Made by a program: the position numbers and the translations under genes. The notes below the pieces were generated by a model that did not search any database, was not told the origin of the DNA, and worked only from the letters and a program-made list of their open reading frames with translations. Shown in pieces: positions 1 to 10,118 of a stretch of 64,000 bases of DNA (positions within the stretch are counted from its first letter, which is position 1; every line of letters starts with the position of its first letter). Source of the stretch: Arsenophonus sp052174135 (GTDB taxonomy: Bacteria > Pseudomonadota > Gammaproteobacteria > Enterobacterales > Enterobacteriaceae); NCBI GenBank assembly GCA_052174135.1, contig JBQMRZ010000024.1, positions 62,001-126,000 of the forward strand, given 5' to 3'.

Positions 1-1605
1 TTTTATAAGCTTGAAACCAATTTTTGTATCAGTATATTTTTTAAAATTTCTAATGAATTGCGTAGCTAAATTTTTAGCTTTAATTTCCCATTGATTATTA
101 TTTATATAATTAAAACGAGGATCCAAAATATTATTATCAACTCCAAATAGATTAACAGGTATAGCTAAATTAAAAATCGGTAAATTTATGGTTTTTGTTT
201 TATCTATATCTCCATTTAAAATCGCATTAACAATTATACGGGTATCTTTAATGGAAATACGTTTAGCAGTTCCATCCCAACCAGTATTAACCAAATATGA
301 TTTTGTACCAGAAACTTTCATTCGCTTACCTAATACTTCAGCATATTTAGTTGGATGCAATGTTAAAAAAGCAGCCCCAAAACAAGCTGAAAATGTTGGA
401 GTTGGTTCAATGATTCCTTGTTCAGTACCTGCTAGTTTAGCAGTATAACCAGATAAAAAATGATATTGGGTTTGTTCATGTGTTAAGCGAGATACTAGCG
501 GAAAAACGCCAAATGGATCGGCCATCAAAAAAATAACTTTCGATGCATGACCTGCTTTAGAAATTGGTTTAACAATATTATTAATATGATAAATAGGATA
601 AGAAACTCGAGTGTTTTCTGTTTTTGTTCCATCATTAAAATTAACAGAACCATCATCTAAAACAGTAACATTTTCTAATAATGCATCACGTTTAATCGCA
701 TGATAAATATCAGGTTCTATTGCTTCAGATAAATTTATTGTTTTAGCATAACAACCGCCTTCAAAGTTGAATACACCATCATCATCCCATCCATGTTCAT
801 CATCACCAATTAACTTGCGATTAGGATCGGTAGAAAGAGTTGTTTTTCCTGTACCAGATAAACCAAAAAAAATAGCCACATCTCCATTTTTACCAACATT
901 AGCTGAACAATGCATCGAAGCGATTTCTTTTAGTGGTAATAAATAATTCATAATTGAAAATAATCCTTTTTTCATTTCACCTCCATACCAAGTACCGCCA
1001 ATAAGTTGCATTCGTTCAGTCAAATTAAATGCTATAAAGTTTTCTGAATTTAAACCTTGAGCCTGCCAATTAGGATTGGTACATTTAGAGCCATTCATCA
1101 CGATAAAATCTGGCTGAAAATTAATTAATTCTTTTTCAGAGGGTCGAATAAACATATTTTTTACAAAATGTGCTTGCCAGGCTACTTCAGTAATAAAACG
1201 TACATTTAAGCGTGTATTTACATTTGCACCACAAAAAGCATCAATAATAAATAAACGTTTACCTGATAACTGGTTACTTACTAATTTCATTAATGATTTC
1301 CAAACTGATTTAGTTATTGGTTTATTGTCATTATTTTCTTTATTTTGATCTGTCCACCAAACTGTATTTATGGAAAGGTTATCAAGAACGATATATTTAT
1401 CTTTTGGTGATCTACCAGTAAAAATACCAGTATTAACTGCCACTGTATCTAAATTTGTCTGAATACCACGCTCAAAACCTTTTAGTGAAGGTTTTGTCTC
1501 TTCTATAAATAATTGTTCATATCCTGGATTATAAATAATTTCTTTAACTTGATAAATATCATATTTAGCCATTTCTTCTAAAGTAATCTTTTTTTTTGAA
1601 TTCAT
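1..1605 (-). CDS. pckA: phosphoenolpyruvate carboxykinase (ATP), 3' end cut by window edge
   Basis: This gene encodes ATP-dependent PEP carboxykinase, which converts oxaloacetate plus ATP to phosphoenolpyruvate in the cytoplasm (gluconeogenesis). I translated the minus strand from the ATG at 1605. It gives 535 codons without a stop, so only the last few residues lie outside the window (E. coli PckA has 540). The kinase-type P-loop GLSGTGKTT begins at residue 248, and the family stretches GGTWYGGEMKKG and DDEHGWDDDGVFNFEGG are clear. The start is supported by AGGAG upstream of the ATG. A perfect 21-bp inverted repeat lies about 25 nt upstream of the start. It is the first gene of the pckA-to-trpS block shared with E. 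coli. Identification is firm; whether the C-terminus is intact cannot be seen. Confidence 0.96.
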   Translation of the reverse strand, partial: MNSKKKITLEEMAKYDIYQVKEIIYNPGYEQLFIEETKPSLKGFERGIQTNLDTVAVNTGIFTGRSPKDKYIVLDNLSINTVWWTDQNKENNDNKPITKSVWKSLMKLVSNQLSGKRLFIIDAFCGANVNTRLNVRFITEVAWQAHFVKNMFIRPSEKELINFQPDFIVMNGSKCTNPNWQAQGLNSENFIAFNLTERMQLIGGTWYGGEMKKGLFSIMNYLLPLKEIASMHCSANVGKNGDVAIFFGLSGTGKTTLSTDPNRKLIGDDEHGWDDDGVFNFEGGCYAKTINLSEAIEPDIYHAIKRDALLENVTVLDDGSVNFNDGTKTENTRVSYPIYHINNIVKPISKAGHASKVIFLMADPFGVFPLVSRLTHEQTQYHFLSGYTAKLAGTEQGIIEPTPTFSACFGAAFLTLHPTKYAEVLGKRMKVSGTKSYLVNTGWDGTAKRISIKDTRIIVNAILNGDIDKTKTINLPIFNLAIPVNLFGVDNNILDPRFNYINNNQWEIKAKNLATQFIRNFKKYTDTKIGFKLIK

Positions 1606-1630
1606 TAATTTATACTCCTAAATATATCTT

Positions 1631-1674
1631 AATTTTTAATATATCTTAATTTTAATTAAGATATATTAAAAATT
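1631..1674 (-). promoter_or_regulatory. pckA leader hairpin (21-bp perfect inverted repeat)
   Basis: Positions 1631-1651 and 1654-1674 are exact reverse complements separated by two bases. On the minus strand this lies directly upstream of the pckA ribosome binding site. An RNA hairpin here could affect transcription through, or translation of, the pckA leader. The repeat is seen directly; the role is inferred. Confidence 0.5.
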
Positions 1675-2620
1675 TACTTAAAATTAACAGAATAAAATAA
1701 ATCAATTTTATTTGAACTATTTTAAATTATAAACCTGATTTATATTGCAATAAGTTATATAGTAAAATATGTTTATATTATTTGCATCGGTATAAAATAA
1801 GTATATTAAAATCAATAAATTAACTATTTTAATTTATTTTAAATCTTCTATATGTTTCTTATTTTCTTATTAAGATAAGAATCAAGTTCAATTAAATTAA
1901 TACTTAATATTAATTATTATTCTACTCATATGATATATTTTTAATATTTTAATCAAAAAAAGATAAAAATATTATTAAATATTTTTAATAAATTTAAATT
2001 AAAATAATTAATTGATAGTAATCATATAAGATTAAATTTTATTTATGATAAGGAACATAAAGAATTTTCTTTAGTATTAACTATTATAAAGTATATGTTC
2101 TTATTCTTTTATTAAATTAATTATAACAGTTATTTCTTGTATTATTCAATTTATATTTATTTTACTTAAATAAATATAAATTTATCTTTAATTAATTTTA
2201 ATTTTTATAATAATTATTATATAAATATTTTATTTTATATTGTTTAATTGTAATAATACCTTGATAATATTTATCTTTTATTAATTTAACTATATTTATA
2301 ATATAGTTTTCATAAAAAATCATTTAAAATAATTGATAATTAATTCTGTTTATTGTAAATGCTTTATAAGATATTTTTTAAATATATATATGATCATATT
2401 AACAATAATTCATTAAAACAACCAACAATAAACTTATCATAAATAAATAATGATTTATAAAAAATAAATTAAATTACTGATAAATAATTATTTTTATAGT
2501 TATTTTTTTATAAGTCTCATTAATTGAAATTAATTTATTAAAATGATATTATATAAAAATAAAAAATTATAATTATCTATCTTTAATATATTTTATATTC
2601 CTAATAAAGTTTTATTAAAA

Positions 2621-2656
2621 ATTCTCATTAATTTTAATCATAAAATTAATGAGAAT
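2621..2656 (-). terminator. orphan terminator-like hairpin
   Basis: Arms 2621-2636 and 2641-2656 are perfect 16-bp complements with a 4-nt loop (ATCA on the plus strand). Read on the minus strand the stem is followed by TTTTAATAAAA, as in a Rho-independent terminator. No gene ends nearby, so it may be a leftover of a lost minus-strand gene. Confidence 0.45.
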
Positions 2657-2953
2657 AAATTATTTTATATTTAAAAATATAAAATATATATTATTAAATA
2701 AATATTAATAAAATTAAGAAAAATAATAAAAACTATTGAATTTTATACAAAATTAATAAAATAAACTACAATATATATTTTATAAAAAATATTATATTAA
2801 TACATTTTTTAAAAGATCTTTCATGATTTATAAGAGATATATTATTAATAAATGACATTAAAATTAATTCGTTAAATAACATTAACTTAAAAAAATAATA
2901 ATAATAAAAATAAATAAAATTAGTTAATTAATAAATTAAATTTAAGACTAATA

Positions 2954-3002
2954 ATCTAAATAATTAATTAAATATATATTATATTTAATTAATTATTTAG
3001 AT
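2954..3002. repeat. 23-bp perfect inverted repeat
   Basis: Arms 2954-2976 and 2980-3002 are exact reverse complements around a 3-nt loop. An outer pair, TTAAGA at 2942-2947 and TCTTAA at 3002-3007, extends the dyad with a bulge. It is not next to a gene and lacks a clear T-run, so its role is unknown. Confidence 0.5.
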
Positions 3003-3623
3003 CTTAATAAATTTTTATAGATTATTGATTATTTAATCCTATCAAATAATAAATTAATTACATATCACTTGATTTAAAATATTTAAAAATAAATTTTATT
3101 TAAAATTAATAAAAAATTATTTATTGATGTTAAAATAATAAACATTTTTATTAATAATATTTTTAATATTTTAATACATTAATAAATAAAATAACGATAT
3201 AAATTTCTTATCCTATTATAAGGTTTATTTTTAAAATAACTAAGTCAAATTAAAACTATAATCTATATAAATTATCATTTCTCTCTTATAAATAAAAAAT
3301 AATTAAAATAATCAATATTTAAATTATTTTTTATAAAATTAAAATATAATAGATATTTAAAATAATAATCACTTTAGTATTTTTTTATAAAATAAATATC
3401 ATTTTAATTTTATGTTTGTACCATTATTAGTAATTAGTTATAATTTATTGTTATTTATTTTAAACATTATGATTATAATAATTAATTTCATCTAATTTAT
3501 TAATTTATAATGACTAGATAACTAAATTGAATGATAATTGATTTTAATAAAAATAAAAAATCCATTCTTATCCTTAATAAAAAAATTATAATTTATTTAA
3601 TAAATTTTATCAGAAAATAACAT

Positions 3624-4175
3624 ATGGAATTAATCAAAAAACCTAAAATTATGAATATAAAAAACATTGCTAAATCAAGACTTTTTTGTATTCAATCTAT
3701 TAATCTTGAATTTAATAATGGAGTTAAACGTCGTTACGAACGAATGCAACCAGCAATACATGAGTCAGTACTTATTATCCCTATTATCAATAATGAACTA
3801 ATCTTAATTCGTGAATATGCTGTTGGTATCGAGGAATATGAATTAGGTTTTCCTAAAGGAGCAATTGATAAGGGAGAAACTGCCATAGAAGCTGCTATGA
3901 GAGAATTAAAAGAAGAAATTGGCTATGGAACAAAAGATATTAAATTTTTAGTAAAACTAACAATATTACCTACTTATTTTTCCAGTAAAATTAATATATT
4001 TATTGCACAAAATCTTTATGAGGAAAAAATAAAAGGTGATGAACCAGAGCCACTAGAACAAATTCGATGGTCAATTGAAAACATGATGCAACTTCTTGAT
4101 GTTAAAGATTTTAACGAAGCAAGAAATATTAGTGCATTATTTTATGCTCAACGTTATCTTAAAAAAAAACAATAA
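3624..4175 (+). CDS. nudE: ADP compounds hydrolase NudE
   Basis: NudE is a cytoplasmic Nudix hydrolase that splits ADP-ribose, NADH and related ADP compounds. The 183-residue protein is close to the E. coli length (186) and aligns along its whole length by eye. The full Nudix box is present at residues 79-101: G79, E85, R93-E94, E97-E98, G100, matching GX5EX7REUXEEXGU exactly. The ATG at 3624 gives an N-terminus comparable to E. coli. The gene stands alone, with spacer on both sides. In E. coli mrcA is its divergent neighbour and is missing here. Confidence 0.95.
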   Translation: MELIKKPKIMNIKNIAKSRLFCIQSINLEFNNGVKRRYERMQPAIHESVLIIPIINNELILIREYAVGIEEYELGFPKGAIDKGETAIEAAMRELKEEIGYGTKDIKFLVKLTILPTYFSSKINIFIAQNLYEEKIKGDEPEPLEQIRWSIENMMQLLDVKDFNEARNISALFYAQRYLKKKQ

Positions 4176-5463
4176 TTTTAATTTAATTCTAATATTTAAA
4201 ATAATATATTAACTTAATTAATAATTTTAAATAAAAAATAAATAATTTTATTATTTTAAAATTTTAACTTTTATATCTTAAAAATAAAAAAAAGATATAA
4301 TCCAAAAATACTATTTTATCGTTCAATGATTTAATTGAAATAATTTATATAAAATTACTCAAAATAGAATAAATATTTTTTATAATTATCAAATTTTAAT
4401 ATAATCTCAAATTATATTTTATTATAAAAGTCTTCTAAATTAGAGTAACAACATCAAACAAATAATTAAAACTATGTAATCTTAAATGCATTAGTTATTT
4501 TTTTATTTTTTATTAATATTTTATACTTTAAAATTTATCATATATTATTTTATTTAAATTTAATTTAAATCTTTATTAAAGATTCTTATGAATTAATTTT
4601 ATTCAATGATTACTTAAGTATTATTATTAATATTTATTTTAGGTTTAGGATTTACTTTTTATTAGTTTTGTACGCTTTATATTATATTTTTTATTAATTC
4701 TTTATTTATTTATTTTAATTTTTATATTTTATTATAAATAATAAGCATATTATTATATGTTAAATTAGGTATTATACTTGGTATTTTATATACAATTCAA
4801 TCTATAAATTTTTAATTTAATTAATAAAAACTATAAACAATCAATGTTAAAATAACTATATAATTTTATTCAGAAAATATAAAATATTTTATATAATCTA
4901 AATAATTAGTAATTATTATTATAGTGATTTATGAATATAAAATTTATATTAAGAAATAATTAATTATTATACACATTTATAAAAATTAATTATTTATCTA
5001 ATGTTGTAGCGTTAAATATTAAGATAATAAGAAAATTTCTTAGATTAAGAACGATAAAAGTATTTTTTTTTAGAATTTAACCTAAATACTAATTACTTTT
5101 AAATTTTTATTAAAATTAATATTTTAAATTTAATAATTTAATTCATTAATTTGAATTTTTATTCATTATTATTTATTAATAAATCACTTATATGAACCGA
5201 AAAAAACATTCATTGCTAAGTTAATAGAAATGATATTTAACATAATATTTTTTGATTTATTCCATTAACCATGATAACTATTTTTAAAATTATAATACTT
5301 AATAAGTAAATAAATTTAATTATTTAATGATTTTATATATAAAATATTTATATTCACCTTTAAAAAATTTTTATTATTCATTAACATTATTAAATACTAC
5401 GTTATAAGTATTTATAAAGATAATAGTATATATTATATAAGCATCATTTATATAGATATTATA

Positions 5464-5562
5464 TATCTATAGTATCTATAGTATCTATAGTATCTATAGT
5501 ATCTATAGTATCTATAGTATCTATAGTATCTATAGTATCTATAGTATCTATAGTATCTATAG
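5464..5562. repeat. 9-bp tandem repeat, 11 perfect copies
   Basis: The unit TATCTATAG is repeated head to tail 11 times without a single variant, 99 bp in all. Each unit contains the palindrome CTATAG. Just upstream TATAGATAT (5451-5459) and ATATCTATA (5463-5471) form another dyad that overlaps the first unit. It lies in gene-free spacer. There are no unique spacers, so it is not a CRISPR array. Confidence 0.95.
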
Positions 5563-6507
5563 TAATATTATATAATATAATTCTGATAATTTAAGTAATA
5601 TAAAAATATTTTTTATTTAATTTTATTGTAATTTTAACAAAAAATATTTTTTATATATTATATGTATAATCGTAATTATTTAATAAATTTTTAAAAATAA
5701 AACTTTTTAATTTTCTTAATTAATTATTTTTTATTAAATAATAGATTTTATTATTTAATAATAGTGATATTACTTTAATTAATTAATCAACAACTCAGTA
5801 TATCATATTAAATAATTACCATAATAATAGATAACTTTATTTATTCAAATAAATTAAAATATTTTATTAAATATTTAAAATATATTCATAATACTTATTA
5901 ATAAGATAAATTAATAATTCATAATATTTATAAAATAATACTTTAATCAATTAATATTTATTTAAATATACAGAAAAAATAATTATTTATAATAGTATTT
6001 TATACTAAAAGATTCTAAAAAATAAAACAATTATATGATTAAGAATAATAAATTATAAACTCAACAATAATTAAAACTTAATATAAAAATTAATTATTAA
6101 AAAAATAAATAAGATAAACAGTATTATTATTGATAATAAAACTTTATATGTACGATTGAATTTTTATTCAGCTACTCTATTATGATAATTTTATATTCAA
6201 TTTAATATAATTTATAATTAACAGTAAATAATATATCCTTAATAAGAATATCGAAGTGGTTTTTAAATCAATTAATGTTAAACTTAGTCTACAAATAAAA
6301 TTAAAAATAAATACTTAAGCTTCATGATATTATAATGTTATATATTATTTAAAAAAAATTTTGGATTTTAAGGTTATGAAAATACTATTATTAATTAAAT
6401 ATTTAAAATAAATTATTTCTATTTTTTTGTAAAAAACAGAATATATCCCGATTTTTTTCTTTTATATATAAAAAGATATCAATATTTATGAAATATAAAT
6501 TATAGGT

Positions 6508-6540
6508 CCCGCTATTAATTTAATTAATAAGTCGGGTTTT
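6508..6540 (+). terminator. terminator-like hairpin upstream of aroK
   Basis: CCCG (6508-6511) pairs with CGGG (6533-6536), and TATTAAT pairs with ATTAATA inside. The plus strand then reads TTTTATT. It could end transcription from a lost upstream gene, or act as an attenuator in the aroK leader 32 nt before the start codon. Confidence 0.45.
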
Positions 6541-6571
6541 ATTAACGAATAATTTTAGTAAGATCAAAAAT

Positions 6572-7093
6572 ATGGTAGAGAAGCGAAATATCTTTCTGAT
6601 TGGGCCTATGGGTGCCGGAAAAAGTACTATTGGGCGCCAGCTAGCACAGCAACTTAATATGGAGTTTTTTGATTCTGACCAAGAAATTGAACGGCGTACT
6701 GGTGCTGATATAAGTTGGATATTTGATTTAGAAGGTGAGAAAGGTTTTCGAGAACGCGAAGAAAAAATTATTAATGAACTTACAAAAAAACAAGGGATTA
6801 TCTTAGCAACAGGAGGCGGATCAATAAAATCAAAAGAAACACGTAATCAATTATCTGCTAGAGGAATAGTTGTTTTTCTTGAAACTACGATTGAAAAACA
6901 AATAATACGAACTCAACGTGATAAAAAGAGATCATTATTACGGATAAATCAACCTCTTCGTGATGTTTTAGAAAAACTTGCTTATGAACGCAATCCGCTT
7001 TATAAAGAAATTACAGATATTAGCATTTATACTGATAATCAAAGTACAAAAGCAATTGTTAATCAAATAATTCATTTATTAGACAGTACTTAA
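6572..7093 (+). CDS. aroK: shikimate kinase I
   Basis: AroK phosphorylates shikimate with ATP, a step of the chorismate pathway to aromatic amino acids. The 173-residue protein has exactly the E. coli length and near-identical motifs: P-loop GPMGAGKST at residues 11-19, the DSD shikimate-binding segment at 34-36, and GGG at 81-83. The ATG at 6572 matches the E. coli start (MAEKRN in E. coli, MVEKRN here). aroB follows after 55 bp in the same direction, as in E. coli, so the two probably form an operon. The first stretch is less AT-biased than average for the window. Confidence 0.98.
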   Translation: MVEKRNIFLIGPMGAGKSTIGRQLAQQLNMEFFDSDQEIERRTGADISWIFDLEGEKGFREREEKIINELTKKQGIILATGGGSIKSKETRNQLSARGIVVFLETTIEKQIIRTQRDKKRSLLRINQPLRDVLEKLAYERNPLYKEITDISIYTDNQSTKAIVNQIIHLLDST

Positions 7094-7148
7094 TTTTAAT
7101 AAATTAATATAAACAACTAATTAAATATGTCATATAGGTAAAATCAAT

Positions 7149-8246
7149 ATGAAAAAATTGATAGTTTCACTTGGTGAGCGGAGTTATTCTATTAGTATTG
7201 CTTTTGGTTTGTTTAATTCACCTGATGCATTTTTACCACTTAAAAGTGGTGAATATGCTATGATTATAACAAATAAAACTATACATTCTCTTTATTCTGT
7301 AAAAATAAAATCCACCCTTATAAAAATAGGTGTGAAAGTTGATGAGATTATTTTACCTATTGGAGAAAAATATAAATCATTAATTACCCTTAATACCATT
7401 TTTACTGCTTTATTAAAAAAAAATCATCCGCGTAACACTATTCTTATTGCTCTTGGTGGTGGTGTTATTGGTGATTTGACAGGATTTGCTGCTGCCTGTT
7501 ATCAAAGAGGTGTTCGCTTTATCCAAGCGCCAACTTCTCTTTTATCTCAAATTGATTCATCTATAGGTGGGAAAACAGCAGTTAATCATTCATTAGGTAA
7601 AAATATGATTGGTGTTTTCTATCAACCAATATCAGTTATTATTGATTTAAACAGTTTAAAAACATTACCAGTACGTCAGTTTTCTTCAGGATTAGCAGAA
7701 ATGATTAAATATAGTATAATTTTAGATTATATTTTTTTTTGTTGGCTAGAAAAAAATATTAATAAACTATTTAAATTTGATAAAAAAAAAATAAAATACT
7801 GTATTTATCATTGCTGTAAATTAAAAGCAAAAATTATTGCTATAGATGAAAAGGAAACTAATGGAAACCGTATATTATTAAATTTAGGACATACATTTGG
7901 TCATGCTATTGAGACTGAATTAGGTTATGATGATTCCTGGTTACATGGAGAAGTGGTTGCTGTCGGCATTGTGATGGCTATAAAAACTGCAGAACTAGTT
8001 AATCAATTTGATAATAAAAATACTCAACGTATTCTAAATTTACTTAAACAAGCAAATCTTCCAACTAAAGGACCAAAAAAAATGACTGCTGAAGCTTATT
8101 TACCTCACATGATGGGAGATAAAAAAGTAGTTAATAATCAAATAAATCTTGTTTTACCAAAGTTTATTGGTAAGGCGGAATTATATGCTAATGTAAATCA
8201 AAATATTATCTTAAAAGCAATTAAACAGTGCTTAAATACAGATTGA
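7149..8246 (+). CDS. aroB: 3-dehydroquinate synthase
   Basis: AroB converts DAHP to 3-dehydroquinate, the second step of the shikimate pathway, using NAD and a divalent metal. The protein is 365 residues against 362 in E. coli. The NAD-binding GGGVIGDLTG lies near residues 103-112. The metal-site segments NLGHTFGHAIE and WLHGEVVAVG are intact. It follows aroK and is closed by a strong terminator hairpin. damX, next in E. coli, is missing. Confidence 0.98.
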   Translation: MKKLIVSLGERSYSISIAFGLFNSPDAFLPLKSGEYAMIITNKTIHSLYSVKIKSTLIKIGVKVDEIILPIGEKYKSLITLNTIFTALLKKNHPRNTILIALGGGVIGDLTGFAAACYQRGVRFIQAPTSLLSQIDSSIGGKTAVNHSLGKNMIGVFYQPISVIIDLNSLKTLPVRQFSSGLAEMIKYSIILDYIFFCWLEKNINKLFKFDKKKIKYCIYHCCKLKAKIIAIDEKETNGNRILLNLGHTFGHAIETELGYDDSWLHGEVVAVGIVMAIKTAELVNQFDNKNTQRILNLLKQANLPTKGPKKMTAEAYLPHMMGDKKVVNNQINLVLPKFIGKAELYANVNQNIILKAIKQCLNTD

Positions 8247-9257
8247 AGTGTATTTAAGATAATAATACTATGATTATAGTATTATTATCTTAAATTTTTG
8301 AATTTTAAAATTAAACTATATGAATTATTTTTATTTATAATTTAAAATTATTCACTTTAGATAAAAAAGGAAATTTATATAAAAAGTAAATCATAAAAAT
8401 TAAAGTAACCTTTAATAAAACCATCTAATATATTTTATTATATTTACGTAAAAAATTCTAAATATGATCTAAGTTATCAATGAAATATTATTAGTAATAG
8501 TATTTTAATTTTATTATTACTTATTATTGCAATAACTTAAGTATTTTAAAGCACTAATTAATTATGAATTATATTATTTCCTATAATAATAATAAATGGA
8601 ATATTAATCTTATTAAGAAATAAAATTTATATCTCATTAATAATAGAGACTAAAAGTTTTTTATTTTCAAACAATAATAAATAAAACGTAAAATAAGAAT
8701 ATTAAAATCTTTATAGTATCATTGATACTTTATAGCAAAGAGATATTGTTTTTACAAAACAATAATGCATCGAAAATCAAAAAAAAATAAAAACATCATT
8801 ATATAATGTATCTTTTTATTATATTATTTAAGTTAATTGAATAAAGTAAAAGTAATTCTAAAGTAAGAATAAAAACTATATTTAAAGTGTATAACGTATC
8901 AAATTATTAATTTATTTATAGACATAAATTAATAATTATAAACTGCAATTAAATAATAATAAACTACTCTTATTTTATAAGAATATGCGTTAAAAATAAT
9001 TAATTAATTGATTATAAAATTTATAAAATCATAAATAATAAATAAATTTACTATATTATTAGTTATAATAAATAAAAATATTCAGGAGTAAATAAAAAAA
9101 TAAAATCTAATTTTATTTGTTTTATCAAGAAAAACTTAAGTTAGAAAATTCAATAAGTTAAATATAAATTAAAAATAAAAAATCATTAGAGATAAATATG
9201 CTATCTTAAATAGAAATATACCAAAAACCCTGAAATATTTAGATAAAATTTGGTGGC
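8247..9257. other. gene-free spacer between aroB and dam
   Basis: Apart from the aroB terminator I find no gene in this 1 kb. In E. coli damX (somewhat over 1 kb) sits exactly here. A 15-bp palindrome, AGTATCATTGATACT, lies at 8715-8729. Confidence 0.7.
8252..8299 (+). terminator. aroB terminator
   Basis: Arms 8253-8271 (TTTAAGATAATAATACTAT) and 8276-8294 are perfect complements, extended by one more A-T pair (8252/8295), with a GATT loop and a following T-run. It starts only a few bases after the aroB stop, so it most likely ends the aroKB transcript. Confidence 0.85.
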
Positions 9258-10118
9258 ATGAAGAAAAAACGTGCTTTTTTAAAATGGGCTGGCGGTAAAT
9301 ATTTTATTATAGAAGAGATTAAAAAACATTTACCAGATGGTGATTGTTTAGTTGAGCCATTTGTTGGAGCTGGTTCAGTATTTTTAAATACTAACTATAA
9401 TACTTATATTTTAGCTGATATTAATAATGATCTTATTAATTTATACAATATTGTAAAATATCATACTGATATATTTGTAAAACATTCGCGTCAACTTTTT
9501 AACACTGAATTTAATACACCTCATCAATACTATCGTTTACGCAGTGAATTTAATTTATCTAATAATTCACAACGACGTTGTGAATTATTTTTATATCTTA
9601 ATCGCCATTGTTACAATGGTCTTTGTCGTTATAATTCAAAAGGAGAATTTAATGTTCCATTTGGATGTTATAAAAAACCTTATTTTCCTGAAAATGAACT
9701 TTATTTATTTGCTGAAAAATCACAAAAAGCTATTTTTATATGTCAAACTTATCAAAAAACATTATTATCAGTAAATAATAGCGCTGTTGTTTATTGTGAT
9801 CCACCATATACACCTCTTTCTAATACAGCAAATTTTACTACATATTATACAAAGAGTTTTGGAAGCAAAGAGCAATACAATCTAGCTCAAATTGCTTATC
9901 AATTATCATCAACACATGGAATACCAGTATTAATATCAAATCATGATACACCAATAACTAGGGAGTGGTATCATCATGCCAAATTAAATGTTATTAAAGT
10001 ACGCAGAACAATTAGTCGGAATAGTCTTGATCGTAGGAAAGTTAATGAACTTTTAGCATTCTATAATCCAACTTATAAAAAGAATATAAAAGATAAAAAA
10101 ATAAATCGGAGACAATAA
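9258..10118 (+). CDS. dam: DNA adenine methyltransferase (GATC)
   Basis: Dam methylates adenine in GATC, marking the parental strand for mismatch repair and influencing replication timing. The 286-residue protein aligns with E. coli Dam (278) throughout. It has the SAM-binding FVGAGSVF near residues 35-42 and catalytic DPPY at 181-184, the same numbering as E. coli. The C-terminus carries a few extra lysine-rich residues. The stop overlaps the rpe start (TAATG at 10117-10121), so dam and rpe are translationally linked. Retention in a reduced genome is worth noting; its partners mutH and seqA are not in this window. Confidence 0.96.
   Translation: MKKKRAFLKWAGGKYFIIEEIKKHLPDGDCLVEPFVGAGSVFLNTNYNTYILADINNDLINLYNIVKYHTDIFVKHSRQLFNTEFNTPHQYYRLRSEFNLSNNSQRRCELFLYLNRHCYNGLCRYNSKGEFNVPFGCYKKPYFPENELYLFAEKSQKAIFICQTYQKTLLSVNNSAVVYCDPPYTPLSNTANFTTYYTKSFGSKEQYNLAQIAYQLSSTHGIPVLISNHDTPITREWYHHAKLNVIKVRRTISRNSLDRRKVNELLAFYNPTYKKNIKDKKINRRQ

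Larger units (their letters stand above)
1606..3623. other. gene-free spacer between pckA and nudE
   Basis: I see no gene in this 2.0 kb AT-rich stretch. In E. coli the space between pckA and nudE holds hslO, hslR, yrfG and yrfF, and none is recognisable here. Three long perfect inverted repeats (1631-1674, 2621-2656, 2954-3002) are the only structure I can point to. Confidence 0.7.
4176..6571. other. gene-free spacer between nudE and aroK
   Basis: This 2.4 kb stretch carries no convincing gene. In E. coli mrcA and the hof genes occupy this interval. The stretch holds the 9-bp tandem array at 5464-5562 and, at its right end, a terminator-like hairpin just before aroK. Confidence 0.7.

Noticed and set aside
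188..448. Plus-strand ORF of 86 codons
   Set aside because: It lies antisense within pckA, whose minus-strand frame is clearly real; the ORF has no family features.
5464..5562. CRISPR array
   Set aside because: The repeats are contiguous 9-mers with no unique spacers, and no cas gene is in the window.
9544..9774. Second plus-strand frame inside dam
   Set aside because: It is a low-complexity alternate frame of dam; the Dam motifs are all in the other frame.
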